DNA from: Neckera pumila
Taxonomy: Eukaryota > Streptophyta > Bryopsida > Hypnales > Neckeraceae
DNA: 64,000 nt
NCBI GenBank assembly: GCA_963969595.1
Contig: OZ018410.1
Coordinates: forward strand, 32,182,913 to 32,246,912
Direction: 5' to 3'
Shown: piece after piece, positions 10,888-22,900 of the stretch
Position numbering within the stretch: the first letter of the stretch is position 1
How the letters are laid out: the number at the start of each line of letters is the position of its first letter
The notes under the pieces: generated by a model
What the model was told of the DNA's origin: nothing
Seen by the model: the letters and a program-made list of their open reading frames with translations, nothing else
Database searches by the model: none
Position numbers and translations under genes: made by a program

Positions 10888-12337
10888 ATGCTAACTTTTA
10901 TGCAGCTGTTCTCTTTGTTCTGGCCTTACACACTTTTGTGGAAAATTGTTGTAGAGACTAATTGTTATGCAACTACACTGGATGAGCATGGGAAAACAAG
11001 GGGAGGACAAGGATGGTTCCCTATGACGGTGCGCACTTTGAAGGCGTATTTAGCAATTCGCATGTTGATGGATTTGAAAAAACAACCGAATACAAGGACG
11101 TATTGGAACAAAGAGGGTTCCTTTTTCTGTTGTCCTAGGATTTCTAAAATTCTAGGAAGGGTGAGATTTGAAGCAATTACTAGATGCTTACATGTCACTA
11201 ATCCATCTACATACATAAGAGAGAGAGATATGCCTGGATATGACAAGATGGAGCAAGTCCGTTGGCTAGTACATGACATCAGAGACAGTTTCAAGCGGGA
11301 GTGGACTTTGGGCAAATTCCTCACCGTAGATGAAATGATGATACGTTACAAAGGCTCTTATTGTCCCGCTTGACAATATATGCCGAAGAAGCCACAAAAA
11401 TGGGGAATCAAGGTGTGGTGTTTAGCAGACTCATTAGCAAAATATGCATTCAATTTTGAAATATATTGTGGGGTCAACCATTATAGAGTACAGAAAATTG
11501 CACCAACAATTCTTGGAGAGACAAATGTGGTTCACAATGTGGTAATGAGATTGTTGAATGGCCAAGAGGGAAAGGGCCATGTAGTGGTCATAGACAACTA
11601 CTTTTCTAGTATTGGATTATTTATGGAGTTGGCCGCCGTTGAACTTTATGCGACCGGCACTATGAAGTCAAATCAAGTAGGGCTACCGTTGGAATTGAAA
11701 GCAGTGTCTAATTGGAGAAACTCACCACAAGGTACACTAGAATGGAAAATGCACAAATCTTGGGGCATTGCATGTGTTATGTGGAAGGACAAACGTCCAG
11801 TCCTTCTTATTTCTACTTATGCTTTGCCCATTGGGTTTCCTTGTACGCCGGTACCTACGGTTCCTTGTAGAAATGGGGCTAGAAGGGATTGAATCCAAAC
11901 TTCCCCTATCTTGAGTATACCACACATATGAGGGAGGTGGATGTGGCGGACCAGTTGCGAGCTTCGTACTCAAGCCAAACTCGATCGCATAAGTGGTGGC
12001 ACCGAGTATTTTATTCCTATTGGACACGACAGTAGTGAACATGTATGTCATGTACCTAAAGACCATGCGACAACGGCGCCACCGAACTAAATGCATCACT
12101 TACCTCCAATTCAAGCTTGACCTATGTGGAGCTCTTACACGAGATTGGTGTGGGCAGGGAACCGACGTGGATGAGGAAGAGGAAGCTCCACGCCCCCACT
12201 TGCCAGCTTGGAGTCAATTGAGGCGTGCGTGCATTGTATGTGGAGACCGTAAGTGCAGCTATTATTGCCGCACTTGCAATCGAGTGTTTCTGTGTCTCAA
12301 TCGAAGGTGCTTTGAAGAATACCACTATGGGCCCTAA
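10888..12337 (+). pseudogene. piggyBac-type transposase, inactivated
   Basis: Three consecutive reading frames together make most of a piggyBac (DDE/D) transposase. The first runs from about 10888 (an arbitrary first Met; the N-terminus is not clear) to a TGA at 11371-11373 and resumes in the same frame at YMPKKPQKWGIK, a hallmark segment. A frame change lies between about 11880 and 11930, and another near 12000. The three expected acidic catalytic positions are visible: D in LTVDEMMIRYKG (about 11329), D in VVVIDNYFSS (about 11593) and D in VDVADQLR (about 11949). The C-terminus has the cysteine-rich finger of the family (CIVCGDRKCSYYCRTCNRVF, ending near YHYGP). The TGA lies where CGA (Arg) would fit, as expected from deamination of methylated CpG. 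One premature stop and at least two frameshifts make it a non-functional copy. Confidence 0.9.
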
Positions 12338-12399
12338 AATAGGAATGGAAGGAACCGTGTTCAAAGACCATAAGGTAAAAGTAATTTTGCTTCATTTTT

Positions 12400-13300
12400 T
12401 CATTAGGTATAGAGCACTGGTTCTTCTTCAAGTATATGGCACTTGGGCATTTTTTGCACTTCCTATTTTTTGGGGGCTCCATCATATTCTAAATCTTTGA
12501 GCATTATGAAGTTTGGCCTAAACCACTCTTTACAAGTGTTTGGTAAATGGCTTTTTTTCCACTTCCTATTTTGGGAGGGCTCCCTCATATCCTAATTTTT
12601 AGAGCATTATAAAGTTTTGGGGAAACCATTTCCTACAAGTGTTAGGTACTTGGCTTTTTTTCCACTTCCTATTTTTTGGGGGCTCCCTCATATCCTAATT
12701 TTTAGAGCATTATAAAGTTTGGGGGAAACCATTTCCTACAAGTGTTAGGTACTTGGCTTTTTTTCCACTTCCTATTTTCAGGGGGCTCCATCAAATCCTA
12801 AATCTTAGAGCATTATAAAGTTTTGGGGAAACCATTTCTTACAAGTGTTAGGTTCTTGGCTTTATTTCCACTTCCAATTTTTTTTGGGCTCCCTCATTCC
12901 TAAATCTTAGAGCATCATTTTAATGAATTTTTGGGCAAACCATTCTTTCCAAGTGTTTGGTATTTGGCTTTATTTCCACATCCTATTTTTTGGGGGCACC
13001 CTCATATCCTAAATTTTGGAGCATTATGAATTTTTTCCTAAACCATTCTTTACAAGTATCGGGTACTTGAGCTTTTTTCCCATTTCTAATTTTTTGGGGG
13101 CTCAATCTTATAATATATATATATATATATATATTTATTTTATTTTGGCAAACCTCTCTTTACATCATGTTTGGCACTTGGGCTTTATTTCCACTTCCTA
13201 TTTTTGTTGGGCTCCCTCATATCATTTTTTTCCCACCCATAATGAATTTTTCTTCAAACCATTTCTTACAAGTGTTTCGCACTTATTTTATTTTTGTACT
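12400..13300. repeat. Tandem array, about eight units of ~103 bp
   Basis: A unit containing CCACTTCCTATTTTTTGGGG, CTCCCTCATATCCTAA, TTAGAGCATTATAAAGTTT and ACAAGTGTTAGGTACTTGGC repeats at intervals of about 101-112 bp (the ACAAGTGTT-like block recurs near 12532, 12638, 12739, 12841, 12950, 13052, 13166 and 13269). The central units are nearly identical and the outer ones diverged, as in a minisatellite growing by unequal exchange. Open frames here are by-products of the repeat. An (AT)n run lies at about 13113-13132. Confidence 0.85.
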
Positions 13301-14382
13301 ACCAATTTTTTGGGGTCTCTCTTGTTCAATTCTGTCTATACGTTCAGATCACATTTCATGAGAGGAATTATTTTTCATACGATGCAATATGTATAGTTCC
13401 GAAATTACATTGCGAGCCTCATTTTTTTTTTCCATATTTCGATTTTTTTTTCATTTAGACCTTAGAACTGAGTAGTAGTATGGTTTTTTTTTCTAAATGG
13501 TGAGTTGGTTGCTCTTCAGGTTGCAGGGGCTGGGACCAGAGGTGAGGAGGGCTGGGAGCTCATTTGGGAGGGCTGGGAGCAGAGGGGCCAGGAGCAGGGG
13601 CTGGTCAAAGGAGGGGGGGGGGGGGGGGAACCGCCGGTCAAAGGGGCACATGTGTCGCTGCTGGGGCAGGTGCCTCGGCCGGCGCGCCAACCACCCCAGA
13701 CTTCCAAGTAGAGGAGGACCCTGGGTGAAGGAGGGTTGTCAGTGGCAGGCACGGGGTGGAGGGAGGAAAGGACTATCCCTTGCCTGCCCTAAGCTCTGTT
13801 TTCTACAGAGAAGGTTACGAGCTCATTTTGGATGCCATAATTAGAAATTTTCATATTTTTGAGCAAGGACAGATTTTTATGCTCAATTAGTTGTATGTCA
13901 ATATCTCCACCGTCTACATTTTCTATGCAAATTGATTTGAATTAGCATTCATAGCTTGAAATATTGCCAATGTATGGAGGTTTCGCCAAACCTATCTCTA
14001 GAACATGCCAATTTTAGTTATGTTCCACAAGTGCAATGCATTTGAAATTTTCTTAGCACATTCCTAACTTGTATGAGAACTCAAATCCAAGGAGTAACCA
14101 TCAAAATGGATATCTATACATGTCAATTTGACCATGCAAAGTGCAGCTGCCCGAATTTTTCGCAGTGAAAAAATAAAAACTTTGGACTTTGGAACCTTAG
14201 ATCTCACTCATATTGAGGAATTTAGGGATGAAAATTGGTAGGTACCTAAATGATGTAGGTAAGTTGAAGATCTTACAATTGAAAGTTGCAAAAAAGTTTG
14301 TATTTATTGCCTACTCCTCTTCTTCAACATACACTCTTTTTTGGACTACTTTCTTCCAAAACACTCCTCTGACCTTTAGGGG
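13301..14382. other. Intergenic; GC-rich island 13500-13830; TTAA-type terminus at 14382
   Basis: The 13500-13830 segment is strikingly G-rich on the plus strand, including an 18-base G run broken only by its edges near 13610-13628, with open frames on both strands but no recognisable protein. At 14371-14386, GACCTTTAGGGG followed by TTAA is a solo right end of the piggyBac-type family. Confidence 0.4.
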
Positions 14383-14687
14383 TTAACTATAAAAATGTGG
14401 TAAATGAAATTTCGTTTCACCTTCAAAAGTCCGTTTGTGATTTGAAGTCTTTAAGAGAAAATTATAGAGGTTTGAAGGTCATTTGTGAAAACAATTTTTG
14501 CATTATTTTGACTTCATTGTGAATGGTGAGCTCTTTCATGTCTTAATTTATATATCCCACATGGATTTTTGTACCTTCTACCTGAATAATAAGTTGCTTG
14601 TTAAGATGTGTAGGTAATAGATGGACAAATTAGGTACATACAAGGTGCTGCAATTATGGAAAAAATTTAAAAAATTTAAAATTTTAT

Positions 14688-14990
14688 CAACCTTCAAAGG
14701 ACCAAGGCACATTTTGGCGTGCATTTTGGGCACAAATTGTGAAAAATTGCCTCTTTTGAGGGCAATGAGAAAAATTTGAAAAAAACGTTTTTTTTTCAAA
14801 TTCAACCGTATAAATCTGTACAAGACTCCTATGGGAATTTGTGGAAAAGATTTAAGAAACTTTGACCACACATATTGAAAGATCATTGTGTATGAAGTTA
14901 GAAGAAAATGTATTTTTCTAATTGCTCGACAAGGCCAACAGACTTTAACTCCTTTTAAAAGAGCCAAACCACTTTTCACAACTTTAATTA
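14688..14990. repeat. Left-end fragment of a TTAA-type element
   Basis: Starting at TCAACCTTCAAAGGACCAAGG, this segment follows the first ~280 bp of elements A and B (lower-case equivalents of the CAACCGTA block, the TGTGGAAAAGATTT block and the CACATATTG block), but is strongly diverged. No matching right end is seen. Confidence 0.45.
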
Positions 14991-15078
14991 ATTATTTGAC
15001 ATGAAATGCCAAACTTGATAGCTAGATACGGTAAGTTACCCAATCAGAAGTGGAACTGAGTGGGAGTTAGATGTCTAT

Positions 15079-15217
15079 GAGGTAGACGCACCCATTCTTG
15101 TTTATTTAAGAACTCCTTTTTCATGTAATGGTGGTGCACATTTTCTTTCTAGAATGTACTCCTTTAGTACATGATGACAAAATTGGGTGCTGGTGTGAGA
15201 ATGGGTACGTCTACCTT
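15079..15217. repeat. Short foldback element, ~140 bp
   Basis: GAGGTAGACGCACCCATTCTT at the left is inverted at the right as AGAATGGGTACGTCTACC, with about 100 bp between. The size and structure fit a small MITE; no target duplication could be confirmed. Confidence 0.4.
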
Positions 15218-15642
15218 ACCTTTGGAGGGAATGGCTGTGCACAATTGTCTGAAATATTCAATCTGAAGCAATCCTGGAAGCAAATTTCACAACAGTGAAA
15301 TTGATTTGATTTAGGCCAAGGAGACGGTTATACCAAAAGATGCACTCAACCAAGGAAATGTTGAAAATGAAAATGAAAAATATTCTTCTTTATGAATTTA
15401 GATGCTAAAGCAACAACGTCACAACCTTGACTCCATGTAAATTTGGGGACTTTTGGACTGGTTTCTTGACCCAAATCTGCAGCATCTCATTTCGCCTCTA
15501 AAGAAGATAGGCCCCCAGTGACACTGGACCACGAAATTTGTGGCTAATTCTCTCTGATAATATTCTCTTACTGGAAGCTTACTTTACCTCAAGTACGTCG
15601 GTTCATCACACAATTGTAAGTGAGTTCTAATCCTTAGTCAGC

Positions 15643-16130
15643 TTAACCCCTAAAGTTCCATGACTATGTTCTCATCGAAAACGCTCAAAAACTGCCATTT
15701 TCAGTACAAGTATCCAATTTTTGAAGAAAAACTTTTTCTTACAGATGTAACCGTAGGATCTTGTAGTATGGTGACTTGAGAATATGTGAAAAAAATTTCA
15801 AGAATTTCCACCGCGTGGATTGCAAGATATATGCATTCAAATTCACTAAGACCATTTTTTTGGCCCTGCGAAAAACAGGGCAGCAGCACTTCACAAGTTC
15901 ACTTTTTGATGAAAAAATGTCCAAAATGATGGTGCTTCTTTGGATTGTTTTTCCTAGACAAGTTGGCTACATGCTTGAAAATTTTTACTTCATTTGGAAT
16001 TGTACAACATATAGGAAAAAAATAGTAAGTAGATAGTAGTAGAGAATGATTCAAAATACAAAATTGTCAAGAATTTAATTATAGAATTGAAAAATGCCAA
16101 TCCCAATGGTTGCAATGTTGTAATAAACAA
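15643..16130. mobile_element. Truncated piggyBac-type element D
   Basis: A TTAA (15643-15646) followed by CCCCTAAAGTTCC starts a copy that tracks elements A-C for about 480 bp (same ACTGCCATTTT, TAACCGTAGGATCTT, GATTGCAAGATAT and CCAATGGT blocks in order). It stops short near a T run at 16139, where a second, shorter TTAA element begins. Its right terminus is missing. Confidence 0.6.
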
Positions 16131-16150
16131 TCTACATTTTTTTTTTTTTT

Positions 16151-16338
16151 TTAACCCTTAAATGATGAGGAGGCCATTTTGTGGCCGATGGATGACAGAG
16201 AATCAAACTATATAGGATAGAAATGCAATCATTCATCCTCGGAATTTGTTGTGAAAAGGGGAGATCTTCTACACTAGCTTGACTTCCAATAGATACTTTT
16301 TGGTTTCCAAGGTCACCCCTTTGTCCTTTAAGGGTTAA
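16151..16338. mobile_element. Short piggyBac-type MITE E (180 bp)
   Basis: A 180 bp element (16155-16334) lies between TTAA copies at 16151-16154 and 16335-16338. The ends CCCTTAAATGATGAGG and TTTGTCCTTTAAGGG are inverted relatives of the family termini. It directly adjoins truncated element D, either by nested insertion or because D plus E is an internally rearranged element. Confidence 0.65.
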
Positions 16339-16426
16339 ACATATCAAAAGAGTCCGCATAGATTTACCTGAACTTATTGAATTCTGAACTTTGTTCCTTT
16401 TCTCTTGCAAAAAAAATGAGAGATTT

Positions 16427-16496
16427 ACTACCTCCGTTCGGAAAAAGTGTCTCCATTTCTCAGAGCAATCAACACTGAAAATGGAGGGAGTAGTTG
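16427..16496. repeat. Short Stowaway-like MITE
   Basis: TACTACCTCCGTTCGG at the left, followed by AAGTGTCTCCATTT, is matched by an inverted AAAATGGAGGGAGTAG at the right, flanked by TA. The terminal CTCCCTCCGT-type motif is the hallmark of Tc1/mariner Stowaway MITEs in plants. At about 70 bp it is shorter than a typical member. Confidence 0.5.
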
Positions 16497-16903
16497 GCAA
16501 GCTCAGTACAATAAACATTTCAATGCAAATCTCTTCAAACTCCAATGCTCAAATACTTGGGTTTCAGCAACTTCGTTGAATGCTCTGACTCGAGTACTTT
16601 TTACGAGTCCCTATTCCTCGAGATGGGGAAAATGTAAAAGGGGGAGCGCACAACCATGACTTTCCCATATTGTTATCTATGTCTTCATCACAATATTTTG
16701 AACAGATCAATGGCAACCGCACTCATATTCCGCAAAATCCGGGTTTACAAGATTCCTAGAATAGAAAATAGAAGAACAAAGTCATATATCCAAACGAGCA
16801 CTCCTGATTGCTCAGCCATAATCAACAAAACCTCCAAGTAGTGTCAAATAATAATTGAATACCCCACATCGGGATTAACATTGTGGGAGAAAAACCTGAT
16901 GCT

Positions 16904-19900
16904 TTAAATGTACACAGTTCGCACATCATTCTGTCCAAATTGAATCCCGCAACCTGGACATTTACGATTTCTAAGTTCCAAGTTTCGTTGTATGCAAGGG
17001 CCACAAAAGAGATGGTAGCACTTCGTAATAACGACCTGTCTCCACAAAAGATACATTTCAGTATAACAATTTCAAAATGTCGACCAAACATCATCAACAA
17101 TTGAACTACAGGATTGCCTAATAGCTAAAATTTCACTAAAATGAGAATGTTTCAAGAACTTTTACAGACAAAAACAGACAGAGAATCTTCCGTATGATTC
17201 ACTAGAGAGGTCTACATGGTCATAGCAATCTTGTAGAAATCCTATATCCTTGATACATAGATAGGCTTCCATATAACTATTGGGAGACCTCCCCATGAAA
17301 CGTGGGCAAGATTCTCTTCACGATGTCTGAAAGTTTCTGAAACAATCAGACTTCACTAAAACCCTGTTGAATAGATATTCACCTGGTTTCACTTCAAAAG
17401 GGTGTCTTACTGCGACCTTGTAGACTAGCACATCACTAATTGATACATGAAAATAGAATAAATAAAATATATGCATTGTTAATGGACTGAAAAGAGTACC
17501 TCTTTGGGTCGCTCATGACACACACCGCATTTCAGAATGTTTTTGTAATCATTAATTTCCTCTTGCAATCGTTCCACCATGGGCCCATGTTGCGGAGAAG
17601 GCAGTCGTGAAGTCTTCGCATTTAGAACCTCCAATTCATCTAGAGCCCTTCTCTTCTCAAACCTGAGGCAAGCACAACACATAATCCATGAGTAACCTCA
17701 CAAGCTTGAATCGGTTCAAACAAGGTGCCAAAGTCAGAATACATGTAAACCAGGAGAATAGCATCAAACATCATACGTAACTAAGTAACAGCCTACCAGT
17801 ATGCCTTAATTCAAACCTTACAATTTCCTGCTCTAGAAACTCCCCATCCCCACAGCGGCATTTTCGAAAACCTAGCCATGTTGATCCCTAGCAATTGTAA
17901 TACTACGTACCACTTAAAGACTATTTTAATGTAAACCCTGCCAATTGTAATATAATTCGGTTTTCTAAAATACCATTGAGGAAGTGGATTCTCTGTGAGT
18001 GCAAAACAGTACATTGAAATGTTATGGTTGTTGTTTTAAATGGTTACTGACCTCTCCTTTTCTAACTGCAGGTTCACGTTCAGCAATTTCTGTCCACGGT
18101 CTTCCAAGACTTTGTGAGCCGAATCTAGTGCTAACTTGGCGGAATTCAACTCCTTCTCCACCTCAACAGCTCTTCGTTTCGCACTTTCCATTGCTGATGA
18201 TTGCTGTCGACTCTCATCGGTCGCTTTCCCCAGCTGATCAATAAACATTCTAGCCTGCAGCAAACAATCATCTAGCTTCACGATCTCCGACATGAATATG
18301 AATTTTCAATAGGTAAGTCTGTTGCAAAGGTCATAAGGTAGGGAACCATGATGGTGACTTTCACCTGTTTTATTCCTTTCTATTCTTAGAATGTGAAAGA
18401 AATTGTGGGTCTTTGTCCCAATTCTTAAGAGGATTCTAACAAACTAACAAACAAATTATTCGAATATGGTGTGAATCTTCAAAGTACTGGTCATAGGGTG
18501 AGTAGGCTTTTAATCTTCAGAGTATTCATTAGGTTCTGAGAACTACTTGTCACTTCATTAGCTTCTGAAAGTTCACTTTTGGCAGCTTCATGGCCTACCA
18601 GCGGAACTAGACCCCCCCGGGCTCCCTACCTTATTAGTTGGAGCAAATAGATCAACTGCTGAGTGCATAACCAAAGTTATGCATAAGAATTTCAATATGA
18701 CGATTCATAAACCTCAACAAAATGTACTCCAGCAACTTCCCAGGAAATTCAGGATTGCATGTTTTACATTCGGCAATAATCTACTAGTTAATGTAGAAGG
18801 TGCGTACTTGTTCCTCAAGGCGAGCAATTCGCTGTTTATGCAGGTCAGACGCAGCATTTGCATGTTGCATACGGGCATTTAACACTTGCTTCTCAGCATG
18901 TAGCGAAGTCTGCAGCTGTTTTGCTTCAAGGCTCTCCGACATCAACTGAATCCACAGAACCAGCAACACGTCGGTACAGAAACTAATATTTTGCAACAGC
19001 TATATATTTCGACACATATCTTACATCTCCGAAAATTCTTCAACAGTTGACAAAAATAACATACATGATGCATCTCACCTGAGCATTGTGTTCATCGAAC
19101 TCTATGATTCCTTGAAGTAACCTGTGATTTTGGGTCTCCATATCTTCATAAGCTTGTCCAATGTCCTGAGATAAAAGAGGTACCAACCATAAACGATACA
19201 GCCCAAACTGGAAACAAAGAGATCTAAACTTTTTGGCTAATCAGAGGAGTCGCAATGACATTACACAGGACCAAAGTCATCAGAAACCATGGGAGAATCA
19301 AGTACTTCCAAAAGTCATGATGGACGAGTTGGAATCGTACATTTATTTCACTAATATACGCATCCTCTTCCTCTTTGTTGGCCTGCAGATCCTTATTTAA
19401 ATCTAGAGAAACCCTGCAACCGAAAAAAATATGAATGACAGGAGTAAAACCGTGCAGGTACCAGCAGGATTCTCTATTCGGAACATGAAAGAAAAGCTGT
19501 AAGAAAAAGAGTCAAGTATCATCAAGTGCAAGATATAGCAATATCAATTTCTTTCATATTTTCAGATAAACATTCTATAGGGTATAGGAAGAACAGCAAC
19601 CACAGGAAGTCTCGAATCTTTACCTGTCCGAAGCTTCTAAATTCTGCCGGAGCTCAGTAATCTCAGCCTCTACTGTAGTAAGCTTCTGCTGGCATGCAGC
19701 CTCTGCTTGAATCGCAGCTTTCACACGAAGTTCTAGGTTGTGTTCACCTAGAGAACACTGAAGTCGCTCCAATTCTACCCAAGCTCTACACTCTGCCTGC
19801 TGTAACCCTCTCACTTCCCTGTTAGAGCACACCAATTGACTAATTTAGCTGCCCAGCATAGAAGCAGGAACTACAAAATTGGATATTCCAGCTATAAAAT

Positions 19901-22900
19901 ACTATAGTTTGAAATTGTACAGCAATCTCAAAACAGTAATCTGTGCCTCATACATAAGCTCAATCCACTCTACACCATCCTAATTGAAGAGTCGAGATGA
20001 AGGAACCTCCACCACCATATTGACTAAACTGTAACACTAAACTCTTACAAGTGATTGAAAAATGTACCTCGGATCAGTTGACTCCCTGTTAAACATATCT
20101 AAGACTAGCTTCAATTCTTTCTGATTCTCACGCAAAACCTTCACCTGCTAGTTGACAACAGATATTTATCAATCATAGATTTCCATGATTACCGCAGTTA
20201 CTGAGAGAAAATACTTGGAGATTCAAACTTTTAGAAATTTCTTCTAGCAAAACAGCATGAATGATCTACAAATAAGGTTTTCAGAAAAAATTGGTTGTTT
20301 CAAGAAATTCTTTACACCAATGAGTCATGAGAAAGATTCATTTTACGACGCTGTCTAAAAGCTCGTGAAACAGTCTAAGTTTATTAAAACCTTGCTTGAT
20401 TCCTTAACAGCTAGAAATTCAAAAAAGTCAAACTACTCCTTTCACCACTCTGCATAATAGGATGCGACATTACTGAGCAAACACGGCGACAGAAACTACC
20501 TCATTTTGAAGTAGTTTGAGTTCCCCAACTTTACCGCCATACTGATCAGAGAGACGCCGGCTCTCCACTCTCTGCGTATGCATAAACTCAACTTCAGCAT
20601 CGAAAATCGACAATCTAATTGCTTTGAGCAATTAAAAAACCATCCGATTGCGGTACATTTTGCTCTTACACATGTGACAGATCTTCTCTTGCAGAATCTT
20701 AGAAAGAGGATTGCCAGCAGTACAATAGGTTGACAAAAAGATCATTTGTAACTCCGGAATTGGTTTCTTACTTACTTTCCTTGTGAAGATAGCCTGCAAC
20801 ATGTGAAGATCTGCTCGCAGTGAATGGACAAGTGATCCCTCTTCTTTGAACTCCAACAACTGACCGTGCATCATACTCGTTTCTTTATGGAGAGTGTTGA
20901 TCACCATCTTAAGGTCAGCTACCGATTCCTTCCGTCCTAGAAAAGCAAATAAGACATCAAGAAATGCTCAAAAGAGACAGATAGACACAAGTTACTTGCA
21001 ACCCATTTCTATTCGAAACTGACCATGTCATAAAATGGTCATAAGATATCGTCCACACTGTCAAATACGACCGTAGATTTCTCAGGCTCTATGACAGTAA
21101 AGCACACTATTAGAATGTACCAGAAATACACAAACCTGAAGCCTGAGTGGCGTCTTCAACTCTTAATTGCAAATTATCACAATCAGACATGCACTGCTGC
21201 AATCTTAATTCCAAATCTGCCGCTCGAGAATCTGAGATAATGCTTGCCTTTCGAGCTGCATCACCAGCCTCAGCTTTCAATGTAACATCTTTCTCACGAC
21301 GTAGAAGAGAGACACGCTCACCCTGCACGTTAAGAAGATCAATTCCCAACCATCAGCTACGTCATCTCCCAAGTAGAAAAAAATGCCCAAATCAATACAT
21401 CCAAATTGACTAAAATGCCCGAATCAACAAAAAAATGTCAATCCAAACACGTCGATTTGGAATAATATTTGTTGGTTTGGATTGTTTTCTATTAGTGTCT
21501 GATTCAACAATGACAATAACTATGACAAGTATTTTAAAACTCCCCAAGTCTGCACGTTGACTTAGTCCCAAGCAATCAATAGTTGGCCTAACTTGGCCTA
21601 ATGTAGGCCTAACTTTACCTTGCTATGAGTAAATCCTAAGTGTCTAGACTATAAATAGAGGTCCATTTTGGAAGCTAATAGTCAATCCTACTAGAGATAT
21701 GGGATTGAATTGAAGTCATTGTCCAAATGTGGCTTTAGACAAAAAGCAAATAATCTCAAATAAAAAAGGTCCAAATACATTCTAGCAACCATTGGTGTGC
21801 AAAAAGCTCTTTGGTCCATCTTGCTTGGGCTCAAAGTTGTGAGGATGGGACCAAGATTCCAATTTGGAGAAAGAACCAACTAGGTTTCAAAGCAACAATA
21901 AGTTGTTGTCATTCCAAAAAGACACAAAGCTGTTTACCAATTCAATTGCAATCTAAAAAAATTGGAATGTGTTCAATGTGGGCCAAAGAGGGGTTAGAAA
22001 GAGGGGATAAACACCATGACTTTCAAATACCTCTAGAAATTTGCAAACAAACAGCTATCACTCAAAAATGTAAGATATGATTTTCTTCTCTCTATTGGTA
22101 CATTTAATACTTTTTTGAAGCATCTTAAGAGATTTACTTCAAGTCCTATAGATATGACAGTGGCCACTTTTAGCCATTACGGGTTAAAGATTGAGTGGCC
22201 TGGTGGCAACCAAATACCTGTAATTGGTCCACCAAAGCTCGACATTTCTCGACTTCAATCCTAAGATCCTGGACTTGTTCGTTCAATGACTGGTATTGCT
22301 GAGAAGACAGAATGTAATCTTGGTCGTCAAGTTCGTCCTACACATCAATGGCAGTCACAATCATCAAATGTAGACCCGTATATAACCTATATGACAAGGC
22401 ATTCAATACGCATATGTAGAATAATAATTAACCCTGCAAAATCTGACTTGCTGCAAAACCAACCTGCATCTTCTGAATTTTTTGGATAACATCCAAATGA
22501 TTTTGCAGAGCTTCTTGAAGTTCTGTGAGCCTTCGAGCTGCCAATGTCTGCAGCTCCAACAGCAAATTACAATAACACTAAAATGCAAAAAATTGTGAAG
22601 AACTGGAACCACTCACACCCTACAACTTCAAAAGAGCATACAAGTCTGCAAGCAACAGTATACTTTCAGAGGTAACTAACTCTCAAATCGTCCGAATAAG
22701 CAATTGAGCATTCATGTGTATGATTTGCTAAACACTTCGAACTTTTCCACACAAGCTCCCCTAGGTCAAAGTTTGGCGTGTAAGGTAAGTACACCTAATT
22801 TCGAAAATATCTTAAATATTGCACAATACCAATGTTGCACCATTCCGCCTAAAATGGCAAGCAGAAGGAGTACCTTGGCCTCTTCCAATCCAGCTTCCAG

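Noticed and set aside
13501..13830. GC-rich island read as a possible gene or CpG island
   Set aside because: Open frames on both strands are G/C-run translations with no domain, and no promoter or gene follows within 2 kb.
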